In this document: piece by piece, positions 61,839 through 64,000 of the stretch
Position numbering within the stretch: the stretch's first letter is position 1
Layout: the number at the start of each line of letters is the position of its first letter
Assembly (NCBI RefSeq): GCF_008369195.1
Contig: NZ_VOBC01000004.1
Coordinates: 329,998 to 393,997 of the forward strand
DNA: 64,000 nt
Origin: Sporosarcina sp. ANT_H38
GTDB lineage: Bacteria > Bacillota > Bacilli > Bacillales_A > Planococcaceae
Reading direction: 5' to 3'
Program-made: the position numbers and the translations under genes
The notes under the pieces: generated by a model
What the model was told of the DNA's origin: nothing
Databases searched by the model: none
What the model saw: the letters and a program-made list of their open reading frames with translations, nothing else

Positions 61839-61912
61839 TGGAGGCGGCAACCGGAATCGAACCGGTGGTAAGGGTGTTGCAGACCCATGCCTTACCGCTT
61901 GGCTATGCCGCC
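61839..61912 (-). tRNA. tRNA-Cys (GCA)
   Basis: Cloverleaf with anticodon GCA in the loop TCTGCAACA; CCA encoded. Confidence 0.95.
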
Positions 61913-61922
61913 ATATGAAATG

Positions 61923-61997
61923 TGGAGCGGAAGACGGGATTCGAACCCGCGACCCCGACCTTGGCAAGGTCGTATTCTACCACTGAACTACTTCCGC
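61923..61997 (-). tRNA. tRNA-Gly (GCC)
   Basis: Anticodon GCC in CTTGCCAAG; T-loop GTTCGAATC; CCA encoded. Confidence 0.95.
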
Positions 61998-62001
61998 GAA
62001 A

Positions 62002-62073
62002 CTGGGGTAGCTGGATTCGAACCAACGAGTGACGGAGTCAAAGTCCGTTGCCTTACCGCTTGGCTATACCCCA
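62002..62073 (-). tRNA. tRNA-Gln (TTG)
   Basis: Anticodon TTG in ACTTTGACT; acceptor TGGGGTA/TACCCCA; CCA not encoded. Confidence 0.93.
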
Positions 62074-62083
62074 AAAAGATAAA

Positions 62084-62160
62084 TGGGGCGACTGAAGGGA
62101 ATCGAACCCTCGAGTGTCGGAACCACAATCCGATGTGTTAACCACTTCACCACAATCGCC
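62084..62160 (-). tRNA. tRNA-His (GTG), copy 3 in transcription order
   Basis: Anticodon GTG in ATTGTGGTT; extra G-1 pairs with C73, the tRNA-His hallmark; CCA encoded. Identical to the next two. Confidence 0.95.
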
Positions 62161-62194
62161 ATGATATCTAATTTGTTTTCATTGATTATAAAAA

Positions 62195-62271
62195 TGGGGC
62201 GACTGAAGGGAATCGAACCCTCGAGTGTCGGAACCACAATCCGATGTGTTAACCACTTCACCACAATCGCC
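62195..62271 (-). tRNA. tRNA-His (GTG), copy 2
   Basis: Same sequence as the copies on either side; the spacer also repeats. Confidence 0.95.
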
Positions 62272-62306
62272 ATGATATATAATTTTGTTTTCATTGGATA
62301 TAAAAA

Positions 62307-62383
62307 TGGGGCGACTGAAGGGAATCGAACCCTCGAGTGTCGGAACCACAATCCGATGTGTTAACCACTTCACCACAATCGCC
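62307..62383 (-). tRNA. tRNA-His (GTG), copy 1
   Basis: Same sequence as the two copies downstream, with period 111-112 bp. Confidence 0.95.
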
Positions 62384-62408
62384 ATGATATTAGATTAAAC
62401 TAAAAAAA

Positions 62409-62482
62409 TGGCAGGGGCAGTAGGAATCGAACCCACATCAAAGGTGTTGGAGACCTCTATTCTACCGTTAAACTATGCCCCT
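62409..62482 (-). tRNA. tRNA-Trp (CCA)
   Basis: Anticodon CCA in TCTCCAACA; acceptor AGGGGCA; CCA encoded. Confidence 0.95.
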
Positions 62483-62489
62483 ACAAAAA

Positions 62490-62574
62490 TGGTGGTGGGG
62501 GGCGGATTCGAACCGCCGAACCCGTAGGGAGCGGATTTACAGTCCGCCGCGTTTAGCCACTTCGCTACCCCACC
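62490..62574 (-). tRNA. tRNA-Tyr (GTA)
   Basis: Long variable arm; anticodon GTA in ACTGTAAAT; CCA encoded. A queuosine target. Confidence 0.95.
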
Positions 62575-62587
62575 ATATTGGTGTAAA

Positions 62588-62663
<76 letters not shown>

Positions 62664-62676
62664 ACATATATTAGAA

Positions 62677-62752
62677 TGGTGGCTCAGGACGGAATCGAAC
62701 CGCCGACACAAGGATTTTCAGTCCTTTGCTCTACCGACTGAGCTACTGAGCC
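62677..62752 (-). tRNA. tRNA-Phe (GAA)
   Basis: Anticodon GAA in ACTGAAAAT; CCA encoded. Confidence 0.95.
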
Positions 62753-62811
62753 ACATATTTGGTTTACATTAAGCCGTTAGCTCTTTCTAAACCTTAAAGT
62801 ATTAATAAAAA

Positions 62812-62887
62812 TGGCGGTCCCGACCGGGATCGAACCGGCGATCTCCTGCGTGACAGGCAGGCATGTTAACCGCTACACCACGGGACC
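62812..62887 (-). tRNA. tRNA-Asp (GTC)
   Basis: Anticodon GTC in CCTGTCACG; CCA encoded. A queuosine target. Confidence 0.95.
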
Positions 62888-62889
62888 AT

Positions 62890-62965
<76 letters not shown>

Positions 62966-63051
62966 ACAACAATATAAACTATTAATTTAATAATGAACTT
63001 GAATGTCTAATCAAAAACCAATTATGTAATTCACTGCTTTATGATTAAAAT

Positions 63052-63127
<76 letters not shown>

Positions 63128-63154
63128 ACAGTATTATTTATAGAGTAAATGTAA

Positions 63155-63230
63155 TGGTGGAGGATGACGGGCTCGAACCGCCGACCCCCTGCTTGTAAGG
63201 CAGGTGCTCTCCCAGCTGAGCTAATCCTCC
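63155..63230 (-). tRNA. tRNA-Val (TAC)
   Basis: Anticodon TAC in CCTTACAAG; CCA encoded. Confidence 0.95.
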
Positions 63231-63305
63231 TGGGTAAAATTTTCTTCATCACGTATAGTGTGCGTTTATGAATACTCTTTTCAAAACTTCGTTTTAAAAA
63301 AGTAA

Positions 63306-63380
63306 TGGTGACCCCTACGGGATTCGAACCCGTGATACCGCCGTGAAAGGGCGGTGTCTTAACCGCTTGACCAAGGGGCC
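63306..63380 (-). tRNA. tRNA-Glu (TTC)
   Basis: Anticodon TTC in CCTTTCACG; 3' end ACCA present. Confidence 0.95.
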
Positions 63381-63402
63381 TTTATTATTATTTATGTGAA
63401 TC

Positions 63403-63494
63403 TGGCGGAGAGCAAGGGATTTGAACCCTTGAAACAGCGTTAGCCGCTTACATGATTTCCAATCATGCTCCTTCGGCCACTCGGACAGCTCTCC
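63403..63494 (-). tRNA. tRNA-Ser (GGA)
   Basis: Long variable arm; anticodon GGA in ATTGGAAAT; CCA encoded. Confidence 0.95.
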
Positions 63495-63498
63495 TAAA

Positions 63499-63573
63499 TG
63501 GCTCCGCAGGTAGGACTCGAACCTACGACCGATCGGTTAACAGCCGATTGCTCTACCACTGAGCTACTGCGGA
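63499..63573 (-). tRNA. tRNA-Asn (GTT)
   Basis: Anticodon GTT in GCTGTTAAC; CCA encoded. First tRNA after 5S rRNA; a queuosine target. Confidence 0.95.
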
Positions 63574-63620
63574 ATAATAACAAAGATCATACAATGAGTA
63601 TGTTCTTTTGGACTAACAGA

Positions 63621-63734
<114 letters not shown>

Positions 63735-63882
63735 CTATTTTCCACAAGACAAGATTAAGTATATCATATCTTGTTGGATCTTGCAAGCGTTTTTTACAAA
63801 ATAATTAATTTTGTTCGCTCAAAACTGAATAAAACAGACATTGTGCTACACAGAATCAGGGTAATCAAGCCCTTTTTCAAAA

Positions 63883-64000
63883 TTGGTTAAGTCCTCGATC
63901 GATTAGTATCCGTCAGCTCCACACGTCGCCGCGCTTCCACCCCAGACCTATCAACCTCATCTTCTTTGAGGGATCTTACTTACTTGCGTAATGGGAAATC
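63883..64000 (-). rRNA. 23S ribosomal RNA, 3' end (partial)
   Basis: The minus strand holds the last 118 bases of 23S rRNA, ending 'ATCGATCGAGGACTTAACC' and AA. The rest lies beyond the window edge. Confidence 0.95.

Noticed and set aside
61659..62385. Open frames of 60-100 codons across the tRNA cluster
   Set aside because: They are frames through tRNA genes; the cloverleaf genes explain the sequence.

Overview
The window reads as a moderately low-GC Gram-positive chromosome of the order Bacillales. Gene order follows Bacillus subtilis in long blocks: hprK-lgt-yvoD-ppaX-yvoF, uvrBA with yvlB, ecsAB/hit/trpP/yhaH/hpr/prsA/yhaMNOPQ, yhaR-hemZ, yheA/yheB/yheE/yheHI and a trnD-like tRNA cluster. 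Strong AGGAGG-type ribosome sites, many TTG/GTG starts and several families of dispersed intergenic repeats fit a member of the Planococcaceae, probably Sporosarcina or a relative. The genus is inferred from style, not proven.

Layout. 1-944: hairpin-rich repeats. 945-6447 (minus): a TPR protein, then (transcribed from hprK) hprK, lgt, yvoD, ppaX, yvoF, which covers catabolite-repression kinase/phosphatase, lipoprotein maturation and pyrophosphate removal. 6523-7109: dead cell-wall amidase gene. 7291-13984: yvlB, SOS-controlled uvrBA with a LexA-type box, and an IDEAL-domain gene. 14083-14573: four tandem 121-bp units. 14642-20685: ecsAB (minus), then hit, trpP with a TRAP-like leader, yhaH, hpr, a small membrane gene and prsA (plus); an overlooked 33-aa YjcZ-type gene lies between (minus). 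20769-28709: yhaM/N/O nuclease cluster, yhaPQ exporter and an autoregulated Xre/membrane-protein pair. 28803-36549: yhzD, mgsA, a 21-bp repeat array, yhaR, hemZ, yheA, yheB, a ferritin-like gene, yheE, two small genes and an MFS transporter. 36611-41390: an IS1182-type remnant, then the yheIH heterodimeric ABC exporter behind a leader with a 20-codon ORF, two terminator-like hairpins and a second 19-codon ORF.

41841-46070: an MpfA/CNNM Mg exporter, a 23-aa peptide gene with its own promoter and terminator, an RsgA paralogue and an AT-rich methyltransferase gene. 46350-46910: a structured repeat whose two hairpins carry complementary 8-nt loops; a second inverted copy near 59.1 kb has truncated a GntP-type permease gene. 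46968-58709: yhcX, a DsbB-like/thioredoxin pair, an RluA enzyme, a soluble MCP-like protein, an aldo-keto reductase, a purine permease with PurBox-like sites, trmL-queG, a B3/B4-domain protein and an MhqR-dioxygenase-reductase operon. 59431-61534: ECF sigma/anti-sigma pair with a likely autoregulatory promoter and an SRPBCC protein. 61717-64000 (minus): end of an rRNA operon (23S 3' end, 5S) followed by 18 tRNA genes, with tRNA-His in three copies and tRNA-fMet in two.

Most of the window is conserved core genome. The best candidates for something undescribed are non-coding or very small: the complementary-loop repeat, the TIR-bounded repeat family, the promoter-equipped 23-aa ORF, the yheI leader and the heptad-repeat ORF at 29.8 kb. 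No phage, CRISPR array or complete transposon was found.
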